29,000 nucleotides of DNA from Owenia fusiformis (Eukaryota > Annelida > Polychaeta > Sabellida > Oweniidae): NCBI GenBank assembly GCA_903813345.2, contig CAIIXF020000104.1, positions 1 to 29,000 on the forward strand. Reading direction: 5' to 3'. Position 1 is the first letter of the stretch, and each line of letters opens with the position of its first letter. A program made the translations under genes and the position numbers. Positions 22,301-28,920 of the stretch are shown one piece after another. The notes under the pieces were generated by a model, which made no database searches, was not told where the DNA came from, and worked only from the letters and a program-made list of their open reading frames with translations.

Positions 22301-25300
22301 AGACCTTCTGAAAGCATGGGAAGCTAACATGGATATACAATATGTTCTTGATGTATTTTCGTGTGTAGTGTATATTGTATCATACATTTCAAAACAAGAA
22401 CGTGATATGAGTCAAAATCTTATAGATGCTGAACAAGAAGCTAAAGAGAAAAATGCATCTGCCTCAGAACTCATGAAAATGATCGGATACAAATATATGC
22501 AACATAGAGAAGTTAGTGCTCAAGAAGCTGTGTACAGAGCCACCAATCTTCATCTTAAAGAATGTTCAAGACAAACAGTATTTCTGCCAGTGGGTAACAA
22601 CCCAATAAAGATGTCATTACCAATTTCACAAATCCGCAGACACAAAGAGAATGAACAAGATAAAATATGGGCAACAAGTATCATTGAAAGATATTTTGCA
22701 AGGCCATGTAATTTAGAATTTGATGAATTATGTTTGGCAGAGTTTGCATCAATGTACAGAGTTGTAACATATAATTATGATGATGAAGTATTTGAAAATC
22801 AAACAGAAACATCAAAAAAGATACAACTGAGAAATGGCTTAGGATATATTCAGAAGAGATCAAAAAGTCAACCAGCTATTATAAGATATCCAAAATTCTC
22901 AAAGGACACCAATCCTGATGAATACTATCATAGTATGCTCCAGCTCTTCATACCACACAGAAGTGATCAAGAATTGCGACCTGCTCAATATGAAACATTT
23001 GAAGGCTATTTCAAGTGTGGAAAAATAAAACATGGAGAAATATTTTTGAAAGTGTCTGAAATTGTGTCAAAATATAAATGTATTTATGATGTTACTGGTG
23101 ATGATTTAGATGCTGCGCAAGAACAATTAAATGAAGATGATACATATGAGAATGCATGGGCTCAGTTAGCACCAGAGCAAGAACTGGAAAGACAGGAGTG
23201 TATTTCTGAATATGTTAAACCCAATTGTGATGAAATTGATGAAAACGATATGCCTGATATTGACCTTAAAACAAAAATTAAAGGAAATGTAAATTGTCTT
23301 GTAGAATTACAGACAGATACAATACCTACAGAGGAAGCCATGAAGTTAATGAGAACCATGAATGCAAAGCAAAAACAAGTGTTTTACTTAATTAGGAAAC
23401 GATGCTTAGAGTTATCGTGGCATAAAAAAGTTGAACCGTTATTTCTTCATATCTGTGGAAAAGCAGGGACAGGTAAAACACATTTAATTAAGTGCATCCA
23501 TTATATTTCCACACATTTATTGCGAAATCTCTTAAAGAACCCAGATGACTTGAGTGTACTATTAACAAGTCCAACAGGAACAAGCGCATTCCAAATTAAT
23601 GGTAATACGTTGCATTCGGCATTTAGAATCACTTCAAGATTTATGTCTACAAAATATAAGCCACTTGAAGAAAAAGATATAGCTCCCTTAAAAATGAGAC
23701 TAAAATCTCTAGAGAATCTAATAGTTGATGAGATTTCTATGGTTAGTGTCAGACTTTTTAACACAGTACGGGGAAGACTTAAGCAAATTAAACCTGGCAA
23801 CCATCCAGACTTTGGTAACACCTCAGTATTAGCATTTGGAGATTTCTATCAATTACCCCCAGTTATGCAGAAAAGTCTATTGACCTCTGATGAGCCAGAT
23901 TATAATCCTTGGGGAAAATTCAAGAAAATAGAGCTGACTGAAATTATGAGACAAAAAGATGATCTCAAATATGCCGAATTTTTAAACAGAATTAGAATTC
24001 TTAAAAAAGGAGAAAAATTATCAACTGAAGACGATGAATTCATTAGAGAAATAATGAAAAAAACAATTCCTGAAGATGTCATGAGGATATATTCGAAGCA
24101 TGTCCAAGTGAATGAGTATAATCGGAAGAGAATATTGTCTTATGCAAAGTCAACTAATAATAAACTATATAATGTAAAAGCAATTGATTACACCAAATTG
24201 AAAGGCCAAGAATGGAAAAAAACTGACAAACCACCAAATCATCGGGATGATACCCTTTCTCATGAAATACAAATTTGCGTTGGTGCACATGTTCTTCTGA
24301 TAAAAAATATATGTACTGCTGATGGACTGGCTAATGGTGCATTTGGTGTTGTTACCGCTATAGAATTTGAAAATGATACAGATAATATGCCGAAGGCCGT
24401 ATGGGTTAAATTTGATAATCCAAAAGTAGGTATAAAGAGCAGATATAAAAATAAGTCTAAAGCTCATCCTGATTCTATATGTATTGAACCATATAATGAT
24501 GAAGTCAATGGCAAATTTATGAGACGTCAACTACCACTGATATTATCATATGGCTGCACTATACATAAATTGCAGGGGAAAACATGCGAAAGACTTGCCA
24601 TATCTTGTGCAAACTTGTTTACAGGTGGTCAAGCATATGTTGCTTTCAGTAGGGTAACATCAGCTGAAGGTCTTTATATAATTGATTACGACCCAAAGAA
24701 AATATATTGCGACGAAAAAACAGCAAAGGCTTTAGAAGAGATGTCAGAGTTAGATATATCTCAATATTTACCTCACTTTGAAATAGCAACTGAAAATGAC
24801 TTGACAATTATTTATCATAATACACAGGGTTTGATAGGTCATATAGAAGATGTAAAGTGTAACACTGATTTGACCTCATGTGATATTATGTGTCTCACAG
24901 AAACATGGCTTAGACATGAAAATGTGTATGATATTCTTGAGATTGAAACATTTGATCCTCCACATATAGTGAATAGAAAAACAGAAATTGACACAAGCCG
25001 TAAAGGTGGAATTGCCATTTATAAGAAGAATAGTTTAGGAAACTTGCAGACATCCAGCATAATATCACCGTTGGACAATGCTTTAACCATTGTTAAAGAT
25101 ATGGCAGTGATAACATTATATAAGTCACCGAAAATAGTGAATACCAAATTCATTTTAGAAATGGAGAACATTTTACATCATGTTCACAAAAAGTATAAAA
25201 AAGTTCTTATTGTTGGTGATTTAAATGAAAATTTGATTGATACAGAGAAGCACCCTATTCATGATTTCTTGATACGCCAAAGATACAGATTACTGTCAGA

Positions 25301-25445
25301 CCCAGCTGTACCAACGACTGAATTTGGAACATGTATCGATCATGTTTATGCTAGTCGAACATTACACAATGTAGATGTATGCGTTTTACCTATTTATTAC
25401 AGCTATCATGAAATGATCAAAGTAATTATTAGGAATGTTAAGTAA
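16314..25445 (+). CDS. Helentron/Helitron transposase: OTU, C76-like protease, Rep (HUH), PIF1 helicase, EEP nuclease
   Basis: One open frame of 3,043 codons for rolling-circle transposition in the nucleus: Rep nicks and joins single strands and the helicase unwinds them. Order by residue from the ATG at 16314: basic RRKKRR near 40; LTVP repeats 76-142; OTU domain about 605-735 with GDGNC (Asp611, Cys614) and HYD (His723); a second protease-like domain about 760-935 with GQGKQCYAN (Cys774) and FDPH (His903); 18-residue repeats to about 1281; Cys pairs 1312/1315 and 1373/1376; Helitron N-like region from about 1605; HUH as SPHVHC (His1828, His1830); Rep tyrosines 2020 and 2024 in YIVSYISK; Walker A GKAGTGKT (Lys2388); DE 2472-2473; GDFYQLPP from 2509; HKLQGKT from 2751; YVAFSR ending Arg2780; EEP from 2830 with LTETW (Glu2863), GDLN (Asp2969), IDHVY (Asp3009). 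The HUH, helicase and EEP order is that of Helentrons. Coding probably starts at 16416 after splicing from 14276-14346. The final EEP motif is SYH where SDH is usual. No stop or frameshift interrupts the gene. Confidence 0.93.
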   Translation: MASLFYKFIMLLKSAKYNGIQKNTKSTVSINFLQATPDRRKKRRVGGYDSCEGRGGGDAFASRLEGDQMHSQPVVVLTVPRITEVLTVPRIETEVLTVPRIETVELTVPEIETEMLTVPEIQTEVLTVPKVQAEVQTEIQTEVPNLPKIPYGKQEMPVPLCFNKTILSEVAFSCSTEYMYKNIDTISRTTSNITENNTNHHKVLAEDMEDSLISELATLLIQNTIKKSEKKKLRKLTKFANVSAEVGTVTQPKDVLIANCIDTLGKSLKIIHDVNALLTDNNDILRSLLKSEKYLSNKIRRQERSEVIKMKARRKKMERHLKNNETLQPILIKTQKLSRRKLGRLKSNSTSKQQKHVPDSTFRASQPEKHVLPHHDLEQFLSDNTVRVPPIENNDLKILNIDNTETLFKLNIEHCSNRKELKRSKYLSYKSDTTRNKPETKNVPDSENPYFVEIVEQMQDIFAEGCLRVPPVTIHSHSKNNEILSSMNHKYEVKKTEILEADNDDKLFNENVSSKDLQTGTKYKVSQTGGYNPKDNSKDKSKESPDDVTVLKETYSEPIGNFNPLQNQEKVHLCNIHHLKYTPKSNDPVYDNVEIAFMKPKYESLKHIRGDGNCLFRAIAYCITNDENDHTAIRQSIVSHRNDQSCKKYICKTRGITATELENHIKSQNMNRSSVWGTDIEIAAACHLFQTQILTFENTNRWTVFGKTFVNRCMYLDHSSQCHYDVVTDVIDASTNTNPAKNNASAIQIFDQVIEGNMSQNHLMFEGIGQGKQCYANSLSFLLMLQNESHHEINAEFITDVLVRGNILYNSIISQNPTPTGYLEIFDIPKILSFNNKKYTYKSRQQQGYLEYWNYTEEDDDGLTLHEAIEKGLTDCKSCLVTFLNTTTCVMKSKDMYYSFDPHSRNDQGRIDVFGNAIVHMSNSLEKISMFLWNTAESLTDSLINRTNVKHGFSVDGITFEECARANQIQDPVPEAKIQRQTISSKIKCKNDPTKNEALNLTFKKTSREPSCNPSKSIERKSCKRRLNFTEDTDTQSVFDSKQNLVSSTSLQIKQSYVRLCKLKETYGQVMAGNCDKTRHDSTKCTKDETCCSSPITADCKNEDIFSESDKAKLRKMSRPDQKKYKKKIYERHKYSTDKVFRHSKVDQSKQQSKERYGTDELFKQRKIKQGTRKYESDLQLQQKVRQKSKEKYESDLQFQQKVRQQSKVKYESDIDFQQKVRQQSKAKYESDVDFQQKVKQQSKEKYKSDLDFQQKVRQESQQKYNTDQAFKKNKINQGKQKYITNKTQRENIEKVIHDFKQTIHDGLNYICVVCHRLLFKNQVLLYKENSYSKLSRQDEQKSVSKIYLHKKEISCNQNCTLCNSPKSKLWICQNCHVHFKKGKIPMMSFSNNMSVPSIPPELKDLNVLEQHLVSLRLPFMKIVQLPRGGQSGMNGPVISVSSNAEETIKVLPRPISDEQLFTVKLKRKLEYKGHYLYNLVNISKVKKALKYLKQNNEQYKDIEILDDFVNSIPPEILSEEDKKIYGSKCDLKLTETDCDQDQQETNTEILDKDTRSDIQNIVFDTCMQPDDIAQHIIDTHLDKIYCIAPGESNKPIRILEEKNNEALSFPTLFPNGKNTNAEKREKKLSATKYFGNRLLSADLRFAKNTQYIFYAQYLTELQNIISKVSISLRKITEKSTSGDVVTADDITSKDKSERLCRKNVGHHYLQPIRGTPPYWQHVQKDLFAMIRQLGPPTWFCSFSSADLKWNEVIETILKQNNDPRLPEDITKTERCEFIRDNPVTVARMFDNRWRRFMNDVLKSPAEPIGRIKDMFYRVEFQMRGSPHVHCLIWIEDAPIYGKSKESDVEEFIDRYISCELPDETIDPDLNRLVNEVQTHSKNHSKSCKKNKKASCRFHFPKLPSDRTFIVDDNISDEPTEIIPIKLAEDIIQSLWEFFLSEDYAKMTLTEIFEKAYPGLTMEKYENVIRVLTSKRKKTIFLRRNVQEMWINNYNPDLLKAWEANMDIQYVLDVFSCVVYIVSYISKQERDMSQNLIDAEQEAKEKNASASELMKMIGYKYMQHREVSAQEAVYRATNLHLKECSRQTVFLPVGNNPIKMSLPISQIRRHKENEQDKIWATSIIERYFARPCNLEFDELCLAEFASMYRVVTYNYDDEVFENQTETSKKIQLRNGLGYIQKRSKSQPAIIRYPKFSKDTNPDEYYHSMLQLFIPHRSDQELRPAQYETFEGYFKCGKIKHGEIFLKVSEIVSKYKCIYDVTGDDLDAAQEQLNEDDTYENAWAQLAPEQELERQECISEYVKPNCDEIDENDMPDIDLKTKIKGNVNCLVELQTDTIPTEEAMKLMRTMNAKQKQVFYLIRKRCLELSWHKKVEPLFLHICGKAGTGKTHLIKCIHYISTHLLRNLLKNPDDLSVLLTSPTGTSAFQINGNTLHSAFRITSRFMSTKYKPLEEKDIAPLKMRLKSLENLIVDEISMVSVRLFNTVRGRLKQIKPGNHPDFGNTSVLAFGDFYQLPPVMQKSLLTSDEPDYNPWGKFKKIELTEIMRQKDDLKYAEFLNRIRILKKGEKLSTEDDEFIREIMKKTIPEDVMRIYSKHVQVNEYNRKRILSYAKSTNNKLYNVKAIDYTKLKGQEWKKTDKPPNHRDDTLSHEIQICVGAHVLLIKNICTADGLANGAFGVVTAIEFENDTDNMPKAVWVKFDNPKVGIKSRYKNKSKAHPDSICIEPYNDEVNGKFMRRQLPLILSYGCTIHKLQGKTCERLAISCANLFTGGQAYVAFSRVTSAEGLYIIDYDPKKIYCDEKTAKALEEMSELDISQYLPHFEIATENDLTIIYHNTQGLIGHIEDVKCNTDLTSCDIMCLTETWLRHENVYDILEIETFDPPHIVNRKTEIDTSRKGGIAIYKKNSLGNLQTSSIISPLDNALTIVKDMAVITLYKSPKIVNTKFILEMENILHHVHKKYKKVLIVGDLNENLIDTEKHPIHDFLIRQRYRLLSDPAVPTTEFGTCIDHVYASRTLHNVDVCVLPIYYSYHEMIKVIIRNVK
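16535..16745 (+). repeat. 30-bp coding minisatellite (LTVP repeats)
   Basis: CTTACTGTAC (last copy CTTACTGTGC) recurs at 16542, 16569, 16599, 16629, 16659 and 16689. The first step is 27 bases, later ones 30, so frame is always kept. The peptide unit is EVLTVPRIET with variants, followed by shorter VQTEI-type units. It lies between the basic N-terminus and the OTU domain and probably forms a flexible linker. Confidence 0.9.
19690..20160 (+). repeat. 54-bp coding repeats (KYESD..FQQKVRQQSK)
   Basis: Near-identical 18-residue units begin at 19833, 19887, 19941, 19995, 20049 and 20103, with more diverged units on both sides (HKYSTD, RYGTDELF, KYITNKTQ). The consensus KYxSDxxFQQKVRQQSKx is basic and glutamine-rich, likely helical, and may bind nucleic acid. 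Similar Y..D..F..K repeats occur in other eukaryotic transposon proteins. The close match between inner units suggests recent expansion. Confidence 0.88.
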
Positions 25446-25560
25446 TTGGTAAATAAACCATTTGGAAGATAGACATTGACTCCAAAAAGATAATAAAATA
25501 CTGATGCTACACAATGTGAAGTCCTTACAGTAACTTTTACCCAATCCAAGTTTAGTCTTT
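25401..25560 (+). repeat. 3' end duplication, copy 1 (last codons plus 3' UTR)
   Basis: Begins AGCTATCATGAAATG in the coding region (SYHEM) and runs through the stop into the 3' UTR as far as CAAGTTTAGTCTTTATG. The same series of blocks recurs at 25630-25785. Confidence 0.85.
25492..25497 (+). promoter_or_regulatory. Possible polyadenylation signal of the Helentron gene
   Basis: AATAAA lies 47 bases after the TAA stop. The corresponding position in the tandem copy (25718-25723) is also AATAAA. Confidence 0.45.
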
Positions 25561-25570
25561 ATGATACCCT

Positions 25571-25627
25571 TGTAGTCCTTGCTGTACTCTGTAGTCCTTA
25601 CTGTACTCTGTAGTCCTTACTGTACTC
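25571..25627 (+). repeat. Three tandem 19-bp units
   Basis: TGTAGTCCTTRCTGTACTC is repeated exactly three times (25571, 25590, 25609) apart from one base in the first unit. The array fills the gap between the two copies of the duplicated 3' end. Confidence 0.92.
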
Positions 25628-25629
25628 TG

Positions 25630-25785
25630 AGCTACCATGAAATGGTCAAAGTGATTATTAGGAATGTTAAGTAATTATTAGATAACCATGTGCAAGGTGA
25701 ACATTGACATTGAAGATAATAAATACTGACGGTACACAATATTAAATCCTTACAGTAACCTTTACTCGAACAAAGTTTATATGTA
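25630..25785 (+). repeat. 3' end duplication, copy 2
   Basis: AGCTACCATGAAATGGTC through GGAATGTTAAGTAATTATTA and on to CAAAGTTTATATG repeats 25401-25560 with scattered substitutions and small gaps. In the transposase frame it would still read SYHEMVKVIIRNVK-stop, so it is a copy of the gene's end. No other part of the gene is attached. Confidence 0.88.
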
Positions 25786-25954
25786 AATGTCTCCTGCAGA
25801 AAATATACTATTTCAAACATACCACAGAAAGATATTATACTAGAAAACAGTTCTATAAGAGACCATGGCAAAATGAAAAAAAAACAATACCTGAGAAAAC
25901 AAGATATATTGAACGGAAGAGGCCTTAATTTGATTAAATAAATTTATTTTGTGG

Positions 25955-26045
25955 TAAGATATATTTGTTGATCTTTTTAGATATAGTTGCCACAATTAGT
26001 CATATATGTATTTTATTTGTTACTAATAATGGAATGCAAAAATGA
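25955..26045 (+). repeat. Direct repeat unit in Helentron 3' flank, copy 1
   Basis: Contains TAAGATATAT, GTTGATCTT, AGATATAGTTGCCACA, and TTACTAATAATGGAATG. The same blocks in the same order lie at about 26423-26537. Confidence 0.75.
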
Positions 26046-26422
26046 GGTTAGAAAAAGGAGTAAGAGGATGTCAACAACCAAAACCCCAAAAAATCAAGAT
26101 AAGTTTAACACAATGTAACAGTAAACAGAAGATTATCATTTAAAAGAAAACGAACATCTTTGAAAGCAGAACACCAGAATAGTATTATCATTTGATCAGG
26201 ACAGACCAGGTAATATGATAATACACAGCAGGGAGGAAAACAATAAATGACCATAGAAAAAATGAAAAAAAGTATTTAACACAGAAAAAGGAACATTAGA
26301 GGAAAAATCAATAATTTAAAAAACAGATCTACAACAGACTAAACCAGAATAAAGAACCGATTATGACAAGCAGAAATCATGAACACAAGATATGAATGAT
26401 ATAATATGCTTTTATTTTATTT
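26046..26422. other. A-rich non-coding spacer between direct repeats
   Basis: Strongly A-rich on the plus strand with AGACCAGG, AAACAGA and ACCAGAATA-like words recurring. No frame of note. It may be 3' UTR or the subterminal region of the Helentron. Confidence 0.4.
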
Positions 26423-26537
26423 TAAGATATATAGCTATGTATAGCTAAAGTAGACGTTGATCTTAGATATGGTTGCCACATTAAGTAAGATTGCTTAACA
26501 GTTAAATGTATTCATTACTAATAATAGAATGTAAAAG
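26423..26537 (+). repeat. Direct repeat unit in Helentron 3' flank, copy 2
   Basis: Contains TAAGATATAT, GTTGATCTTAGATATGGTTG, CCACA and TTACTAATAATAGAATG, matching 25955-26045 with a small insertion. The spacing of the copies is about 470 bases. Confidence 0.75.
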
Positions 26538-26634
26538 TTAAGGTACATCAGCAGTATAGACATACGTATATGAAGTAGAATGAATTAGAGTGAATAAGAA
26601 AGAGCAAAATCTCTCCTAAGGTGAGTACTTTATT

Positions 26635-26897
26635 TAAAGGGATGGGCATTAAAATATGGATTTGATTGAGTGTATTGGGTTGGATTGGTTTTATGTAAAA
26701 GCTGGATTGGGTTAGATTTCTACAAAATTTGGAATCTCCTGAGTTTAAAACACTCACTTCACCTAGCTTGTTGTGTCTAACGCTTTATACCTCTCTACCA
26801 AGTACAACCTTCCCTGACCCAATCCAACTTTTACATTAAACCAGTCCAACCCAATCCTCTCAGTTCAATCCATATTATAATGCTTACCATTAAAGGC
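26635..26897. mobile_element. Inverted-repeat element, arms about 80 bp
   Basis: The left arm (26635-26714) has GGGCATTAAAATATGGATTT, ATTGGGTTGGATTGGTTTTA and GTAAAAGCTGGATTGGGTTA. The reverse complement of the right arm (26815-26897) has AGCATTATAATATGGATTGA, ATTGGGTTGGACTGGTTTAA and GTAAAAGTTGGATTGGGTCA. The loop is about 100 bases without coding capacity. This is a foldback-like MITE, or possibly a terminal structure of the Helentron. Its right edge abuts the next MITE. Confidence 0.8.
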
Positions 26898-27357
26898 AGG
26901 AACAGATCTAAAGACGGTATATGGGTTGACAAAATTGCAAGCAATATGTACATTGGAGCTCCAAATCAGTTCCTTATCACTTCAAACATATTATGTTCCA
27001 AATGATTTATGATATTCTATCAGTATTTACTCCTTCGCCTTATTTATAATAATATGTATTTGTCTTATCTAATATTTCCTTCTATTATGCCCTCAGGTGT
27101 TTGAAAGGATATATATTGTAAAATTTTGAAATAAAATAAATGTATCTTAATAAAAAATTCTATCAAATGAAGAAGTGATTAAGATTCAAAGTGCAAACAT
27201 GTAAAAATTCTCATAAAATCAATGTTGACATCATTATAGAAAAATTATCACATATAAATTGGGGATTATTAAGGAATAAATGTAATAAGGAATGATTTAA
27301 GACCAAAATGTTGTATAATTGAAACATTTTTTCTGTAGATCTGTTTCTCCTTTTAAA
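26890..27357. mobile_element. MITE, copy 2 of the family at 952-1334
   Basis: Left end TTAAAGGCAGGAACAGATCT and right end AGATCTGTTTCTCCTTTTAA are inverted. Interior landmarks shared with the first copy are GACAAAATTGCAAGCAATAT and GTACATTGG on the left, and AAATTGGGGATT, AAGGAATGATTTAAGACCAA and AATTGAAACATTTTTT on the right. It is longer than the first copy because of extra sequence in the middle. Confidence 0.72.
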
Positions 27358-27798
27358 TTAACTCTCATTTCAATTTTTTAAATACTGATAATTAAACTAA
27401 GATAAATCACAACTGCCATTAAAATAATTTTTGACATGTACATTTCCAAATATCTTTATGAATAAAGGAAATTACAAGAATATTGAATCATAAATGGCAG
27501 GTCAATTTTGCTTCCATCATCACTGAAGAAGAAAACAGATGTCTGTTTTTTACAACTTGAAGTAATGGTACATAAACCCTCATTTATATTTCAGATCTCT
27601 TTCAATCCTAGCCATCTTTTTATTGATTTAGATAGATTTTTGACAATTTAGTCCCAGCAATGTCATTTGCCAATGAAGATGCAGAGAGCCTAATCAGCCA
27701 CCATCAAGTACATCTCATCAGTGTGGCCCATGGACAGATGATTCATGCCTTCATTTTGAGAACTGATGGCTCATAACTTTGTGTGGCACTTAAAAAGG
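27358..27798. other. Non-coding, probable intron of the cysteine-rich gene
   Basis: No frame with cysteine-rich or other protein-like content. It precedes the first visible exon of the gene downstream. Confidence 0.45.
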
Positions 27799-27845
27799 TG
27801 TTCGATGGGATTTGCTAAGCCACAGCATTGCTTTTTGTCTTGTTA
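27799..27845 (+). repeat. Fragment of the 15255-15820 element
   Basis: TGTTCGATGGGATTTGCTAA followed by GCATTGCTTTTTGTCTTGTT matches the right end at 15766-15812 (TGTTCGATGGGATTTGCTAC, GCATTGCTATTGTCTAGTTT). Only the end is preserved; it sits just upstream of a coding exon. Confidence 0.65.
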
Positions 27846-27917
27846 AGCATAAAATTTATTTTGACTCAAATGGTCAATTTGGAGGACTGTTTATCACATA
27901 ATTACTGTTTATTTCAG

Positions 27918-28092
27918 GTTATTACTGTCCTGCTGGCACCTGCTTATCCAATGAGTATCCCCGTCCCAGTGAAACATTTGGCAATGAAACAGGGCTCCAG
28001 AATGAGGCAAATTGTACAGGGTGTCCCCGTGGCTATTACTGTGATCAGACTGCCCAGACCGCATACGTGTATTCAAAGATCTTCAATGCAGG
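27918..28092 (+). CDS. Exon of a cysteine-rich GYYC-repeat extracellular protein
   Basis: The acceptor TTTATTTCAG ends at 27917. With the first base of a glycine codon supplied by the previous exon, the frame reads (G)YYCPAGTC, then NETGLQNEANCTGCPRGYYC, ending NAG. The C..G.YY.C pattern and the T..N.TGL....C..CP.G.YC block are typical of tandem cysteine-rich repeats (GCC2/GCC3 or ephrin-receptor-like) in secreted or membrane proteins of invertebrates. Two N-glycosylation sequons (NET, NCT) fit an extracellular location. The donor is GTAGGT at 28093, with an in-frame TAG right behind. Start phase is 1, end phase 2. The gene extends upstream beyond recognition, so this is partial. Confidence 0.75.
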
Positions 28093-28501
28093 GTAGGTTA
28101 TACTAGTAAAACATAGTGGAACACCTCAAGTACCTCTAAATAAAGTGTTCCACTTGTGCTCTAAGCCAAATTAGTCACAAGAAAAGTGATCTATTTGTAT
28201 ATCAGAGGTGTTTTACTTCACATTTTTTACTGCATGTAATAATTAAGGAAAATATCTAGGTGTATTTTGAATGAAAAGTGTATTTTGAACGAAAATCGAG
28301 TTGGTAGTCTTCAAAATACATTTTCATGTCACCAACAGAACTGGTGACAAATTGTTATAGTCTCTAACTTTTTGGTGGTGGCAATCAGCAGTTAATGTTT
28401 GGAATCTTTAACAAATGTAACAAATGGCAGTATTTGACATTTGCATGTTAATGACTTGTCCTTCAGTTTTCAACATATCAGAAATATGCCTTTGTTTCTA
28501 G
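28093..28501 (+). other. Intron of the cysteine-rich gene
   Basis: From GTAGGT to TTTGTTTCTAG. No additional exon is evident, although the phases at its two ends disagree (2 versus 1), so a short hidden exon or an alternative acceptor (TTCAG at 28466) is possible. Confidence 0.55.
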
Positions 28502-28920
28502 GCTATTACTGTGGCAACCAACTGCCAAGTGGGGAATGTGAAGCAGGGTATAACTGCCCCAGTAGCATTACAACCCCTGACTTCATCATCTGCCCAGAGG
28601 GTCAATACTGCACTGAAAGCACAGTAAACCAAATCCAGTGCCCAATTGGGACATACAGCAATGTAACTGGACTGAAGAATGATACAAAATGTTTCCCATG
28701 TCCTGGAAACTTTGAGACTGGGGGTTTTTTAAAACCAAGGTGTGATCCTGGATACTATTGTCCAATAGGCTCAATATGGAGTGGTGCCCGAGCGACTGTC
28801 TGCCCAGTTGGACATTACTGCTCTGAGGGAACTTGCCCGGGTCCCATCCCCAGCAAAACCAACAACTATGTGAACTACACCCAGGATATGAAGTGCTACC
28901 TCTGCCCCCAACACCTTCAG
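28502..28920 (+). CDS. Second exon of the cysteine-rich GYYC-repeat protein
   Basis: The acceptor TTTGTTTCTAG ends at 28501 and the donor CAG/GTAAAT lies at 28920/28921. About 140 codons are open with 20 or so cysteines. Characteristic pieces are GYYCGNQLPSGECEAGYNCP, CPIGTYSNVTGLKNDTKC, CDPGYYCPIGS and CPVGHYCSEGTCPG. At least two repeats of the C-P-x-G-x-Y/F-x-C kind follow each other, each unit about 50 residues. Sequons NVT, NDT and NYT suggest glycosylation, so the product is probably secreted or an ectodomain. No membrane segment, signal peptide or enzyme domain is visible in this part. The exon ends in phase 0. The shape suits large modular cell-surface proteins, but the specific gene is not identifiable. 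Confidence 0.82.

Noticed and set aside
24801-25445. C-terminal EEP domain as evidence for a fused non-LTR retrotransposon
   Set aside because: No reverse transcriptase is present. EEP domains are a known part of Helentron proteins and the frame is continuous with the helicase.
27828-28106. Plus-strand frame reading VITVLLAPAYPMSIPVP as the protein of this exon
   Set aside because: Wrong frame: the other frame gives the cysteine-patterned GYYCPAGTC peptide, which matches the repeats of the next exon.
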